A stretch of DNA of 64,000 bases from Promethearchaeia archaeon (GCA_029856125.1 JAHQWJ010000120.1:186001-250000); one strand, 5' to 3'; shown: positions 35,425-44,656, counted from the first letter of the stretch. The notes: generated by a model not told the origin, from the letters alone. Program-made: numbers and translations.

Positions 35425-36693
35425 ATGCAATCAACAGCTTCATCACAATCATTTAAAAATTATCTTTTTTTTTGGTCAGGTCAGCTTTTTTCGTTGCTAG
35501 GTTCTACAATTGTTCAATTTGTAATAATCTGGTGGATCACAATTGAAACTGAGGATCTAACAATCATCTCAGTGGCTGCTTTCTTCTCATTTCTCCCTCA
35601 ATTCATTTTTGGGCCACTAGCAGGCGTATTTGCTGATAGGTGGAATAGAAAAATCTTGATAGGACTCTCTGATTTCTTTCAAGCTATCACGACTTTAAGC
35701 TTGGTGTTATTGTTTTTTTTTGATATACAAGACGTTTGGATGATCATTTTAATCAACAGTTTTAGAGGACTATTTCAAGGATTTCATTGGCCAGCAGTAA
35801 ATGCTATAATTCCTTTAATGATCCCAAAGGAACATTTAAGCAGGATGAACGCTATCAATTATATTTTCACAGGTTTGGTTAATACTATGGGCCCAGTTAT
35901 CGCAGGTACTTTCCTACTAATCTTGCCAATAGATCAAATTTTGTGGGTTGATATTCTGACTTTTGTGTTTGCCATAATACCTCTTTTATTAATAAAAATA
36001 CCTCCACTCCCTAAAAAAGAACATATTAGAAAACAAAAATCTTATATTGGAGAATTTAAGATCGGATTGAAAGCGATCAAAATAGTACCAGGTTTGCTTA
36101 CTCTCCTTTTTGTAGCCACAATTTTAAATTTTCTTGGAAACCCTTATGGCACTTTAATGGTATATTATGTAGAAGTAACACATTTTGGGACTGTTGAGAA
36201 CACAGCTATCGTTCTTGCTTCAATCCAAGCCGGGATGTTCGTTGGGGCTATAATCGTCGTCATCAAAAAAGTTTGGAAGAAAAAAATATTAATCATATTT
36301 CTTGGCATCTTTGTAGGGGAAATCGGACATTTGATATTATCCTTTGCTCCACCACAAAATTTCATCGTTATAAGTATAGGTGGTTTCATCTTTGCGTTTA
36401 TTGTTCCATTTGTTAACACCATGTTTCTAACTATTCTGCAGACTGTGATATCTCCAGACAAGCAAGGTCGGGTCATGTCAAATGTAATCACCATTGTTAC
36501 GTTGGTATCACCGTTAGCGATGATAATTTCAGGACCATTAGCAGAGCTTATGGGTATTAAGACTCTTTTTATGGTAAGTTCGTTTTTAAATATCATTTTT
36601 ATTGCATTCGTTTGGTTGTTTTCTAATATTAGAAACACAAATTACGATAGAGTATATGAATTAGATGAATTAGATGAGAATAGCATTAATTAA
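35425..36693 (+). CDS. Major facilitator superfamily transporter
   Basis: The 422-residue protein has about twelve hydrophobic segments. MFS motif A lies between helices 2 and 3 (GPLAGVFADRWNRKILI), and a shorter copy lies in the second half. The first half resembles bacterial MdtG/enterobactin-exporter-type drug efflux carriers (FWSGQLFSLLGSTIVQFVIIWW). The substrate is unknown. A polyacidic tail (ELDELDEN) lies in the cytoplasm. It sits between the SIS protein and the nucleotidyltransferase, all on the plus strand, with gaps under 70 bases. Confidence 0.88.
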   Translation: MQSTASSQSFKNYLFFWSGQLFSLLGSTIVQFVIIWWITIETEDLTIISVAAFFSFLPQFIFGPLAGVFADRWNRKILIGLSDFFQAITTLSLVLLFFFDIQDVWMIILINSFRGLFQGFHWPAVNAIIPLMIPKEHLSRMNAINYIFTGLVNTMGPVIAGTFLLILPIDQILWVDILTFVFAIIPLLLIKIPPLPKKEHIRKQKSYIGEFKIGLKAIKIVPGLLTLLFVATILNFLGNPYGTLMVYYVEVTHFGTVENTAIVLASIQAGMFVGAIIVVIKKVWKKKILIIFLGIFVGEIGHLILSFAPPQNFIVISIGGFIFAFIVPFVNTMFLTILQTVISPDKQGRVMSNVITIVTLVSPLAMIISGPLAELMGIKTLFMVSSFLNIIFIAFVWLFSNIRNTNYDRVYELDELDENSIN

Positions 36694-36761
36694 AATAGTT
36701 TTTAAAAAAAGGTCTTTTTAATTATTTTATACATTCTAATATTAACTTTATTTGAAAAAAG

Positions 36762-37898
36762 ATGACAAAAGCTATTATACTATCGGGAGGATACGGAACC
36801 CGCTTACGACCATTATCGTGTAATGTACCAAAATCTTTAATGCCAATCGTCAATAAACCTGTTATGGAGCGGCAGATTCTTCTTTTAAAATCCGCGGGTG
36901 TTAAAGAAATCGTTCTGGCTGTAAGTGTGATGGGTGATATTGTTAAAAACTATTTTAAAGATGGTTCCCATCTAGGAGTTAGAATACATTATACGGAAGA
37001 AAAACATCCTTTGGGAACTGCGGGAGCGATTAAAATAGCTGAGCCTTATTTGAGAGATGAAAATTTCTTCATGCTAAATGGGGATGTGATCTTCAACTGT
37101 GATCTAAATAAAATGCTGCAATTTCATACAACTAAAAAAGGTATTGGAACTATAGCTGGAAAGGTTGTTGACGATCCTTCTCGATATGGTGTGTTAATAG
37201 AAAATGAGGATACTCACCAGTTATTGGAATTCCTAGAAAAAGACGAATATTTTCCTTCAAACGGGAAAATTGTCCCCATGCCTATTAATGCCGGAGTCTA
37301 TCTATTAGAACCAGAAATTTTTACTTATATTGAACCACATAAAAAAGTATCAATAGAAAAACAAGTGTTTCCTATTGCAGTAAAAAAGGAACAACTTTAT
37401 CATTACCAAATAAGTGGTGTATGGAAAGATATTGGAAAGCCGTACGATTTACTTGAAGGAAATATAATACTAATGGTGGATATAATGAAAAATTTAAAAG
37501 GCGATGTTAAAAATTTAATAGATCATTCTGCTGACATCCACCCTAGCTCAAAAATTTATTCGCCGTGTACCATAGGTGAAAATGTTGTAATTCGAGGGAA
37601 TAGTACAATTGGTCCAAATGTAATAATAGGAGATAATGTATTTATTGATAATAATGTCGAACTCAGGGAATGCGTAATCTATAACGAATCATACATATCA
37701 AGCAATGTTAAGATCGAAAAGGCCATTATCGCTGATAATTGTCATATTCAAGAAAATGTAACACTAAAGGGAAATAATGAGAACCTCGTAATTTTAGCCT
37801 CATATGTAGAAGTGTTAAAAAATCTCGAAATTTTAGCGCCTAAAACAATTTCGCTAACAGTGTGTCACCACGAAGTTTTGAAGGAAAATATGAAATAA
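36762..37898 (+). CDS. NDP-sugar pyrophosphorylase with C-terminal left-handed beta-helix
   Basis: Residues 1-235 form the nucleotidyltransferase domain with SGGYGTRLRPLSCNVPKSLMPIVNKPVMERQI, MLNGDVIFN and VWKDIGKPYDLLEGN. The C-terminal part has hexapeptide repeats (IGENVVIRGNSTIGPNVIIGDNVFI) typical of a left-handed beta-helix. This is the layout of archaeal mannose-1-phosphate guanylyltransferase or glucose-1-phosphate thymidylyltransferase-like enzymes, which activate a sugar-1-phosphate for glycan synthesis. The exact sugar is not readable from sequence. The HEAT/LRR protein gene starts 3 bases after its stop, so they are co-expressed. Confidence 0.9.
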   Translation: MTKAIILSGGYGTRLRPLSCNVPKSLMPIVNKPVMERQILLLKSAGVKEIVLAVSVMGDIVKNYFKDGSHLGVRIHYTEEKHPLGTAGAIKIAEPYLRDENFFMLNGDVIFNCDLNKMLQFHTTKKGIGTIAGKVVDDPSRYGVLIENEDTHQLLEFLEKDEYFPSNGKIVPMPINAGVYLLEPEIFTYIEPHKKVSIEKQVFPIAVKKEQLYHYQISGVWKDIGKPYDLLEGNIILMVDIMKNLKGDVKNLIDHSADIHPSSKIYSPCTIGENVVIRGNSTIGPNVIIGDNVFIDNNVELRECVIYNESYISSNVKIEKAIIADNCHIQENVTLKGNNENLVILASYVEVLKNLEILAPKTISLTVCHHEVLKENMK

Positions 37899-37901
37899 GT
37901 T

Positions 37902-38705
37902 ATGAAAGACCATCTAACACCAGAGAGTATTTACTCTAAATATGTTGATAAAAAGATAGGAACGAAGCATGCTCTAAAATTATTTGAATCCATTATTAAC
38001 AAGAGCGATGATGAGGAAATCAGAGTAAATGTATTAGATTACATCGGTAAATTAACAGTTGATGACGAATTAGCCTTTAATATTATTGAAAATTGCTTAA
38101 TTTCTGACGAATCGCCGGTGGTTAAATTCGGTGCTGCGAAAACTTTCATCCATTACTTTACTGAACGTGAAATAAAACCGTTACTATGGGCAATTGATAA
38201 TGAAAATTCAATATACTTTCTTAAAAATTTAATCAACTTATTAGAAACTCAAGATTATCCTCAATTTGAACAAATTCGGAAAAGAATTTATAAAAAAATA
38301 ACATCTAAATATAATTTAAATTCATTCGACTCGAAATTCATCCTAGATATTGAGTATCTTGATTACATGAAATTTCAAGCCGACTTTAATAATTTTCTCG
38401 AGAAATTTGAATTATCTGATACAGATAAACATACTTTGCTTAAAGAAAATACTGAAATTGGAAATAAAGGCTTGGGTAGAGTTAAAAAAGCTGAGGGAGG
38501 TTATATAATAAATTTAATTCTCACGGATATTAATGAAATTCCTTCCTCAATCTGTAACTTAAGAAATTTACAGGAATTAGAAATCTCTAATTGCAAAATA
38601 GAAAAATATCCAGAAAAATGTCCAAATCTCTTGTCAATAAAACGGATTAAATTTAAAAATAATACAATAGATAAAGTTCCTAGTTGGATTCGATATAACA
38701 GTTAA
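37902..38705 (+). CDS. HEAT-like plus leucine-rich-repeat protein
   Basis: The first half is all-helical with paired helices in a HEAT/ARM-like pattern (LDYIGKLTVDDELAFNIIENCL, SPVVKFGAAKTFIHYF). The last 75 residues have leucine-rich repeats of the short type, INEIPSSICNLRNLQELEISNCKIEKYPEKCPNLLSI. Both repeat kinds are protein-binding scaffolds and are common in Asgard and eukaryotic adaptor proteins. No enzyme motif is seen. It begins 3 bases after the pyrophosphorylase gene, so it may scaffold or regulate that enzyme. It is followed by a small gene after 21 bases. Confidence 0.75.
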   Translation: MKDHLTPESIYSKYVDKKIGTKHALKLFESIINKSDDEEIRVNVLDYIGKLTVDDELAFNIIENCLISDESPVVKFGAAKTFIHYFTEREIKPLLWAIDNENSIYFLKNLINLLETQDYPQFEQIRKRIYKKITSKYNLNSFDSKFILDIEYLDYMKFQADFNNFLEKFELSDTDKHTLLKENTEIGNKGLGRVKKAEGGYIINLILTDINEIPSSICNLRNLQELEISNCKIEKYPEKCPNLLSIKRIKFKNNTIDKVPSWIRYNS

Positions 38706-38726
38706 AAATCTTATGGAGCATGTAAA

Positions 38727-39014
38727 ATGGAAGATTTGAAGGAAAAGGGTATAAAAATATATAACGCAATTTTTCAAGGAGAAAAAGATGTCGAAATTGA
38801 CGAGATTCAATACCCTATAAAGAAATTTTCAAGCGGAATTAAATATGTTGATTTATTTGGGTATCGTTTTATAGAACAAAATTACAGAAAAAAATCAGAA
38901 TGGGGGAAAAAAGCTCGAGAAGGACACAAAATCATGTGGATAATTAAAGGGAGAAGATATCTCGTTCAAATAATAGATGGAGAATATACCGAATTAAAGA
39001 GAAAATCAGCGTAA
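38727..39014 (+). CDS. Small basic protein (95 aa), possibly lineage-specific
   Basis: The 95-residue protein carries the block DVEIDEIQYPIKKFSSGIKYVDLFGYRFIEQNYRKKSEWGKKAREGHKIMW and ends in a KGRRYL...DGEYTE beta segment. Its many basic residues and the WGKKAREGH motif would suit nucleic-acid or phosphate binding. To my recollection, similar short proteins recur in Lokiarchaeia, but I know no function. It is transcribed last in the SIS-MFS-pyrophosphorylase-HEAT/LRR run. Confidence 0.65.
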   Translation: MEDLKEKGIKIYNAIFQGEKDVEIDEIQYPIKKFSSGIKYVDLFGYRFIEQNYRKKSEWGKKAREGHKIMWIIKGRRYLVQIIDGEYTELKRKSA

Positions 39015-39036
39015 ACCTTTTTTTATAATTTAATTA

Positions 39037-39636
39037 TTATTTTCCCATTAATTTATTGACAATTAGCTCTAAATAAGACATTCTAACTGATTCTTGCTTT
39101 TTAATCCCAAAACTCTCTAAAAATTGAAAAAGTAGCTCTTTATTTTCATCTATATTCTCATATGATTCTGTTAGTAATTCTACTTCAACAAAATGTTGTT
39201 CTAAAATAGGAATATAATCGATTAAAGCTTCTATTCTAGTATTCTTAAATTTGAAATCATATAGTTCTCTTTCTTTAACGACAGTAAATACATCTCGAAA
39301 TCCTAATTGCTTGAGAAGATTTTTCATGTCCTCAATTTCATTAATTTTTACTTCGATTTCTTCTCTTGTTTTGGTTGTTTTATCAATTTTTTTTCCTTTA
39401 TAAGTAATAAAATAATTGACTTTTTGAGTCATCTCCTTATCAATCCTGTCAAATTCAATAGACTTTCTTAATCTTAATGCTTCATCAGTCTGCTTAAAAT
39501 CCCTTAAACCCTTTGGCATGTTAAAATAAGTATCTTCATGATGTAACGAAAGTTTGTATACTCCATTAAAATCTTCAAACTTTTTCCTAATAAGATTTGG
39601 ATCGGAGATTTTTACTTTAATCTCAACTTCAATCAT
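39037..39636 (-). CDS. CYTH-domain protein (class IV adenylate cyclase CyaB-like)
   Basis: The 199-residue protein starts with the E-x-E-x-K signature of the CYTH tunnel fold (MIEVEIKVK). It has LHHEDTYFNMPKG, LRLRKS, FITYKG, TREEIEVKI and VEVELLTES further on, all matching CyaB/thiamine-triphosphatase relatives. Such enzymes bind a triphosphate with two metal ions and make cAMP or cleave inorganic or thiamine triphosphate. Archaeal copies mostly hydrolyse triphosphates. Its own gene stands alone and convergent with the small basic protein gene. Confidence 0.88.
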   Translation of the reverse strand: MIEVEIKVKISDPNLIRKKFEDFNGVYKLSLHHEDTYFNMPKGLRDFKQTDEALRLRKSIEFDRIDKEMTQKVNYFITYKGKKIDKTTKTREEIEVKINEIEDMKNLLKQLGFRDVFTVVKERELYDFKFKNTRIEALIDYIPILEQHFVEVELLTESYENIDENKELLFQFLESFGIKKQESVRMSYLELIVNKLMGK

Positions 39637-39727
39637 AATGCTAATCTTTTTTTGATTAATAACAAATATATAAAATTAATTTTTATTAAGTAATAATAGT
39701 TTCACGTAGAGTTGATTTTTTATATCT

Positions 39728-40687
39728 CTGAATTCTAAATCTATTCGAAAACTCGCAGAACAATATGGTTATCTACCTTATATGATTGAAAGATATTTTC
39801 AATTTTTAGGAGAAGATCAAACTATACAATTATTAGAGGCAAATGAAAAGCCATTAACACCTTCAATAAGAGTTAACACGCTTAAAATTGACAAAGATAC
39901 TTTAAAAAATAGACTGGAAAGCAAAGGATTCAAGTTAGAATCGATTGATTGGATACATTACGGTTTAAAAATTAAAAAATCTCCTTTAAATTTAGGATCA
40001 ACTCACGAATACCTTCAAGGATTTTATTATATACAGAGTGTTGCTCCAATGTTACCCGCTTTCATTCTCGACCCAAATCCAAGTGATATTGTGATTGACA
40101 TGTGCGCAGCTCCAGGTGGAAAAGCAACACATATGGCACAAATTATGAACAACGAGGGAAATTTAATATTAATAGAAAGAAATAGAAATAGGATACCTGC
40201 TTTAGAGATCAATCTTCGAAGATTGGGGGTTTCCAATTCAATTATCATAAATGAGGATGCTGTGAATCTGTCAAAAATGAATTTGAAGGCAGATAAGATT
40301 TTATTAGACGCACCGTGCACGGGGGAGGGCCTGATCAGGCAAGATTCTAGTAGAAAAAGGAGTAAAACCATGAAAGATATCAATAAATTAAGTAGTATTC
40401 AAAGAAAATTACTGAAAACTGGTTTAAATTCCTTAAATCCAGGAGGACAACTATTATACAGTACCTGTTCGATCGCGCCAGAAGAAAACGAATTAGTTAT
40501 AGATGATGTGTTAAAAGATAATTCAGACTTCGCCATTGTTAAGATACCCGGTAATTACGGCGTAAAGGGAATCGTAGATGTCTACAATAAAACGCTCAGA
40601 GAAGATATAAAATATTCTCAGAGATTATATCCTCACTTACATAATACAATTGGTTTTTTCGTATGTTTAATACAGCGGAATATATGA
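39728..40687 (+). CDS. NOL1/NOP2/Sun-family RNA m5C methyltransferase
   Basis: The protein has VIDMCAAPGGKATHMAQ for SAM binding, LLDAPCTGEGLIRQ with the release Cys, and LLYSTCSIAPEENE with the catalytic Cys. The first ATG is at 39782 (301 residues). The frame, however, is open upstream back to 39716, and the added residues NSKSIRKLAEQYGYLPY continue into MIERYF just as family members do with a LA-x-x-YGY segment. The true start may be a CTG at 39728 or another non-ATG codon. It methylates C5 of cytosine in tRNA or rRNA. Its 5' end lies near a T-rich promoter-like stretch. Confidence 0.85.
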   Translation: MNSKSIRKLAEQYGYLPYMIERYFQFLGEDQTIQLLEANEKPLTPSIRVNTLKIDKDTLKNRLESKGFKLESIDWIHYGLKIKKSPLNLGSTHEYLQGFYYIQSVAPMLPAFILDPNPSDIVIDMCAAPGGKATHMAQIMNNEGNLILIERNRNRIPALEINLRRLGVSNSIIINEDAVNLSKMNLKADKILLDAPCTGEGLIRQDSSRKRSKTMKDINKLSSIQRKLLKTGLNSLNPGGQLLYSTCSIAPEENELVIDDVLKDNSDFAIVKIPGNYGVKGIVDVYNKTLREDIKYSQRLYPHLHNTIGFFVCLIQRNI

Positions 40688-40867
40688 TATAAAAATAAAA
40701 AATTTTGTAGAAATTTGGTCCTAATTTGTTTATATATAACTATTTCTTAATAGTCATGAATTAATTCTTTTTTACGATAGGTAAGAGAATTGGGTGGAAT
40801 CCAGTGTTTTCTTCAATAAAAGATTTAATTCAAATTTTTCTTTCAACAGAATGTCATTTGATAAGAA

Positions 40868-41824
40868 ATGATGCTTCAAAGTGAAATAGCTTTTTATTTG
40901 TCAAGGTTCTATCTTTATACTAAAATCAATAAATTTGAAAGAGGAAATAGTTTTAGAAAGACAGTTAAGGTTGAAATTTTTAGAGCTTCTTTTGACCCTT
41001 TTTCAAGATTTGTAGAACTATATCTTGAAATGAAACAGGAATCTAAAGGTAAAGTAGATAATAATGAAAAATTTGTAAATTGGACTACGATTGATAAAGA
41101 CTTAGATATTATGAAAGAAAAAATTATTGCGCCCCCCTTAAGTTTAGAAAATCCGAACGTACAGAGCGTTATCGTCATAGCGGAAGATATGATGAATCAG
41201 GGAAAGATCCTCACTATAGAAAGATTGTATAACTTTTCAAAAAAAATTTTAAAAATCCCCCAATCTGGTCTAATTTCAATCATTCATTATTTGATCAACA
41301 GCCACGTATTACTTGAAGGTTCAAAATTTTCAAGAGAAACAGTTCTTATGAATCGTTTGAGGAAAAACATCTTAGAGTATATTCGACTCAATGGATGTGC
41401 TCACTTCTCAATTCTGAGAAGAGAAGTTTTATCAGAGCGAGATGGAAATCCAGGAAGTTCTGGGCAATTAGTTTGGCATTTAGAGATGTTAATGAATTTC
41501 AATTATATAAAAAAAATAAAAGTAGGTAATTTTACAGTGTTTCTTCCCATTGAGATGGAAGTTAAGTTAGGAATAATTAATTTTTTATTAATGGATGAAA
41601 TAAATAGGAAAATTGTAGACTTATTAACAATACAAAATTCAATTAAAAATTCAGATATTTTTAAAATATTAGATGAAAACCGAGGAAAAGTCAATTATAG
41701 ACTAAAAAATTTAATTAATTACGATTTAATTTGCGTTAAAGAAGATCCAAGTAAGGAAGTTTATTTAAATCCAGATAAACAAGAGGATATTATCAATATA
41801 TTAAATAAATTTAAAAAAAATTAA
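40868..41824 (+). CDS. Multi-winged-helix protein upstream of the ESCRT genes
   Basis: The 318-residue protein reads as two or three successive winged-helix modules. One spans VLMNRLRKNILEYIRLNGCAHFSILRREV with LVWHLEMLMNFNYIKKIKVGNFTVFLP. A second spans MDEINRKIVDLLTIQNSIKNSDIFKIL with VNYRLKNLINYDLICVK and ends in a strand. The N-terminal 100 residues are less clear. Such arrays bind DNA in archaeal regulators, but winged-helix tandems also build ESCRT-II subunits. It precedes the 7-TM gene by 29 bases and is 2.1 kb from the Vps22-like gene. A regulator is the simplest view. Confidence 0.65.
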   Translation: MMLQSEIAFYLSRFYLYTKINKFERGNSFRKTVKVEIFRASFDPFSRFVELYLEMKQESKGKVDNNEKFVNWTTIDKDLDIMKEKIIAPPLSLENPNVQSVIVIAEDMMNQGKILTIERLYNFSKKILKIPQSGLISIIHYLINSHVLLEGSKFSRETVLMNRLRKNILEYIRLNGCAHFSILRREVLSERDGNPGSSGQLVWHLEMLMNFNYIKKIKVGNFTVFLPIEMEVKLGIINFLLMDEINRKIVDLLTIQNSIKNSDIFKILDENRGKVNYRLKNLINYDLICVKEDPSKEVYLNPDKQEDIINILNKFKKN

Positions 41825-41853
41825 GAAAAAAGTTAAGTTAAATTTGTGAGAGA

Positions 41854-43164
41854 GTGAAAATGGTATTAAATTGGACACCTGAAGTAATCGTTGAAATTTT
41901 CACAAGCGCAATCATCCTACTAGCTACCCTATTAATGTACATTACACCGAAAACTAAGAATATAAAATCTTTATCCTATATTAGATTTGGTCTCTTTTTT
42001 ATGGGCATGCTCTTTACATTAGACTTGTTGGCTAATCTTTTTTTGAACACATTACTTTCTCGGATTAGTGGGCTTATGCTTTTTCCTAGTGCAGTGTTTT
42101 TTGCGATAGGGATCAATTATACAATTAAGGAAACATCGAATTCACCTTTCTTACTAATAGCAGTTGGCTTAGGTGTTTTATATTGTTTTATTGCATTTCA
42201 ACCTGGAGCTGTAGGATTTGAATTTGTGGGAGGACATTTAAGTGTGAATTGGATTGGATTGTATGAATTGATAGGTTCAATTTTTATATTCTTTGTTGGT
42301 AGTGCATCGTTTTATTGGGGTTTAAAAACTTGGATGAATGCTCCATTTTTGATGAAAAGAGAAGCTCTTATATTTTTTATAGGTACTGTAATAAACGGTC
42401 CATTAACTCTAATTATTTACCTTTTTTATTATTGGAATCCAATTTTTATTCTGTTTGCTTATGCTACTACAGGTTTGGGAAATTTAATTATTTGTTTAGG
42501 AATATCGAAAGAGCCTAAACTTCTTTATATTTTACCATTTACCGTTAATAGGCTTGTTGTAAGAGATCGAGAAGGAAACCTATTATTCGATCACGATTGG
42601 TCTCGTTCTAACTTAAGTGAATCAATTTTTGCTGCATTTCTAAATACTGTGCAACTCATGAGCGAAGAAGTCATAAATATGGGGGGGCTATTGGACATTA
42701 AATTAGAAGAAGGTATTTTAACAGTATATGAATCTGAATTAATCTCGGTTGGTCTAATTGCATCGAAATACTCTAAATTGTTACGAGAGTGTGTTTTACA
42801 ATTTACTCAGGATTTTGAACATAAATTCGAGCGAGAGTTGGAAAAAGGGCTTAAAAATATAACCCAATACGAGGGAGCATTTGAATTGATTGAGAAATAT
42901 TTTTCAAACTTTCCGTCTCATGTTATTTCTAGTAGAAACCAACCTCTACTTTTATCAAGTAAATATATGAAACGAGTAGGGGAATTCGATAACAACCTTA
43001 GAGAAATATTCCCTGATGAGAAAGATTATGAAAATATAAGAAACGAAATACAAAAGTCCCCAATTGGCTTAGTTTCTAACTTCTTTTCTCTCTATGACGA
43101 ACTAAAAGACGAAATTGACAAAATTGAAGATAAAAAAGTTGATCAGCTTGATCTAAAAGACTAA
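41854..43164 (+). CDS. 7-TM membrane protein with a C-terminal longin/roadblock-like domain
   Basis: Residues 1-235 contain about seven hydrophobic helices, a layout like the 7-TM sensor region found before archaeal histidine kinases. There is no kinase. Instead, residues 236-345 begin RLVVRDREGNLLFDHDW, then helix SESIFAAFLNTVQLMSEEV, then strands GLLDIKLEEGILTVYESE and a long helix. This beta-beta-alpha-beta-beta-alpha order is that of longin/roadblock folds. A coiled-coil-like acidic tail follows. It could recruit GTPases or ESCRT partners to the membrane, which is inference. The position next to the ESCRT genes is notable. Confidence 0.7.
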   Translation: MKMVLNWTPEVIVEIFTSAIILLATLLMYITPKTKNIKSLSYIRFGLFFMGMLFTLDLLANLFLNTLLSRISGLMLFPSAVFFAIGINYTIKETSNSPFLLIAVGLGVLYCFIAFQPGAVGFEFVGGHLSVNWIGLYELIGSIFIFFVGSASFYWGLKTWMNAPFLMKREALIFFIGTVINGPLTLIIYLFYYWNPIFILFAYATTGLGNLIICLGISKEPKLLYILPFTVNRLVVRDREGNLLFDHDWSRSNLSESIFAAFLNTVQLMSEEVINMGGLLDIKLEEGILTVYESELISVGLIASKYSKLLRECVLQFTQDFEHKFERELEKGLKNITQYEGAFELIEKYFSNFPSHVISSRNQPLLLSSKYMKRVGEFDNNLREIFPDEKDYENIRNEIQKSPIGLVSNFFSLYDELKDEIDKIEDKKVDQLDLKD

Positions 43165-43273
43165 CCTTTCTTTTCTAGCTTATTTATTTGTTTTTTCATC
43201 CAAAAAGTAAGAAAGAAGTCATCATCTGCGTTATTCCTATAATTCTAACTAACCATATTGCATTTATTGATGT

Positions 43274-43846
43274 TCATTGTTTTTTCCTTAGATAATAACC
43301 CTTGTCAATTAAATTTTTTGCTACTAAATCTTCTTGATTTAGTAAGTTGTAATTAGAATAATCGATTTCCGAACGAGCAAGAGCTATCAACTTTCTTGAT
43401 TCATTTAAGACAAGCAGAATTGCTTTTTTTTGTAGGTCTGATGGAATATTAAAGACCATCTTTTTTATTATTGGATTTCCATATAGAATTGCTTTCTCTC
43501 CTTTATTGGTTACAATTAAAATAAATTGATTTGGAATTATATTTTTGTTTAAAAAGAATTCAGCTCCTTCTAAGCTTAAGTGAAAAATTCCTTTCTTAAT
43601 GAAACCAAAATAAATACCTGCTGCATTTATATTCTCGTTTTTTAATTTTTCTTCTAAAAAATTACTAATTTCATATGGAACTAAATAGATTAAAGGGAAT
43701 TTGTTTTTTGTTTGCTCATCGTTAATAAAAATATAGAACCTATAATCTTTTTTCTTAAAATACGATAATACTTCGGAAGAAAATTTTAGAAGGGAATTAT
43801 TAATAATTGATTTTTCAATTTTATTAATTAATCTAAAAGTATTCAA
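43274..43846 (-). CDS. NIP7-like ribosome biogenesis protein (pre-PUA and PUA domains)
   Basis: The 190-residue protein has a mixed alpha/beta N-terminal domain and a C-terminal PUA-like part, with EKAILYGNPIIKKMVFNIPSDLQKKAILLVLNE, then ARSEIDYSN, and an ending DLVAKNLIDKGYYLRKK that mirrors the DIGEYLR ending of NIP7. In archaea and eukaryotes, NIP7 binds U-rich RNA during large-subunit rRNA maturation. The match is motif-level and a different PUA protein is possible. The start is a TTG at 43846. It diverges from the Vps22-like gene across 88 bases. Confidence 0.65.
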   Translation of the reverse strand: MNTFRLINKIEKSIINNSLLKFSSEVLSYFKKKDYRFYIFINDEQTKNKFPLIYLVPYEISNFLEEKLKNENINAAGIYFGFIKKGIFHLSLEGAEFFLNKNIIPNQFILIVTNKGEKAILYGNPIIKKMVFNIPSDLQKKAILLVLNESRKLIALARSEIDYSNYNLLNQEDLVAKNLIDKGYYLRKKQ

Positions 43847-43934
43847 TTCTCTTATTCTCCGTTAAAATAAAAAGAAATAAGTAGTTTTATAATTATTAAT
43901 CAATAAAGTTATTAAAAAATACTGTTGTCGAAAA

Positions 43935-44651
43935 ATGGGCATTCGTAAAATTGAGGACGAAATTGACTTAAGAGAAGCCATGAAGAAAAAGGCAGCTGAG
44001 TTGAAGCTTCAAGACATGGAAGCAAAAGCTGCAACAGAAAACTTTACAAAAGAAAGACTTACAGAATTAGCTAAGACTCATGGAGTCATTTTGGCGTTAA
44101 CTCCCGAATTAAAGAATGAGGTTAAAGCTTTACAAAAGAAGTTTAATATTCCCTCGTCCAAAATAATTACTGAACAGATTACAGAAAACGATGTTTTAAA
44201 GAAATTTTCTAAAATAGATCATGAAAAATTAGGAATGCTTGCTTACCAAAGAATTTTAATGCAGAAAGAAGAAATTGGAGTGGGATTATTGCCCATTTCT
44301 AGAGTGTATGATTTAGTAAATACGGGCATTCTAAATGGAATATTAGATATTAAAGATTTGTTAAAAGCTTTAAAATTGCTCAAGAAAAATCATATTATTG
44401 ACGATTTGCAAGAATTTAATTCAGGTATCGTAATGGTAAGATTTTTTCCAGTTCAATACACTACTGATCAAGTGAAAGTTGTAGGAGTTGCTAAAGATAA
44501 GGGTTTTATTTCTCTTGAAGATGTATGTATTGCCCTAAGCTGGTCTCAAGATCGAGCTTTAGAAACTTTGAAATCATTAGAAGCCACAGGAATGGCGAAG
44601 TTAAGAGAATCTCTCCTAAAGGGAAAGCAATGGTACTTCCCTTCTTTATAA
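43935..44651 (+). CDS. ESCRT-II EAP30-domain protein (Vps22/SNF8-like)
   Basis: The 238-residue protein has an N-terminal helix pair (IDLREAMKKKAAELKLQDMEAKAATENFTKERLTELAK) like the helical hairpin of SNF8, then tandem winged-helix domains. These show GLLPISRVYDLVNT with IKDLLKALKLLKKNHIIDDL, and VVGVAKDKGFISLEDVCIALSWSQDRALETLKSLEATGMAKLRE ending KQWYFPSL. The last block aligns with the SNF8 block ending LAWLDLQ...YWLPAL. It would form an ESCRT-II core with the Vps25-like protein encoded head-on 5 bases away. The ATG at 43935 is the first in frame. Confidence 0.9.
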   Translation: MGIRKIEDEIDLREAMKKKAAELKLQDMEAKAATENFTKERLTELAKTHGVILALTPELKNEVKALQKKFNIPSSKIITEQITENDVLKKFSKIDHEKLGMLAYQRILMQKEEIGVGLLPISRVYDLVNTGILNGILDIKDLLKALKLLKKNHIIDDLQEFNSGIVMVRFFPVQYTTDQVKVVGVAKDKGFISLEDVCIALSWSQDRALETLKSLEATGMAKLRESLLKGKQWYFPSL

Positions 44652-44656
44652 ATGAT

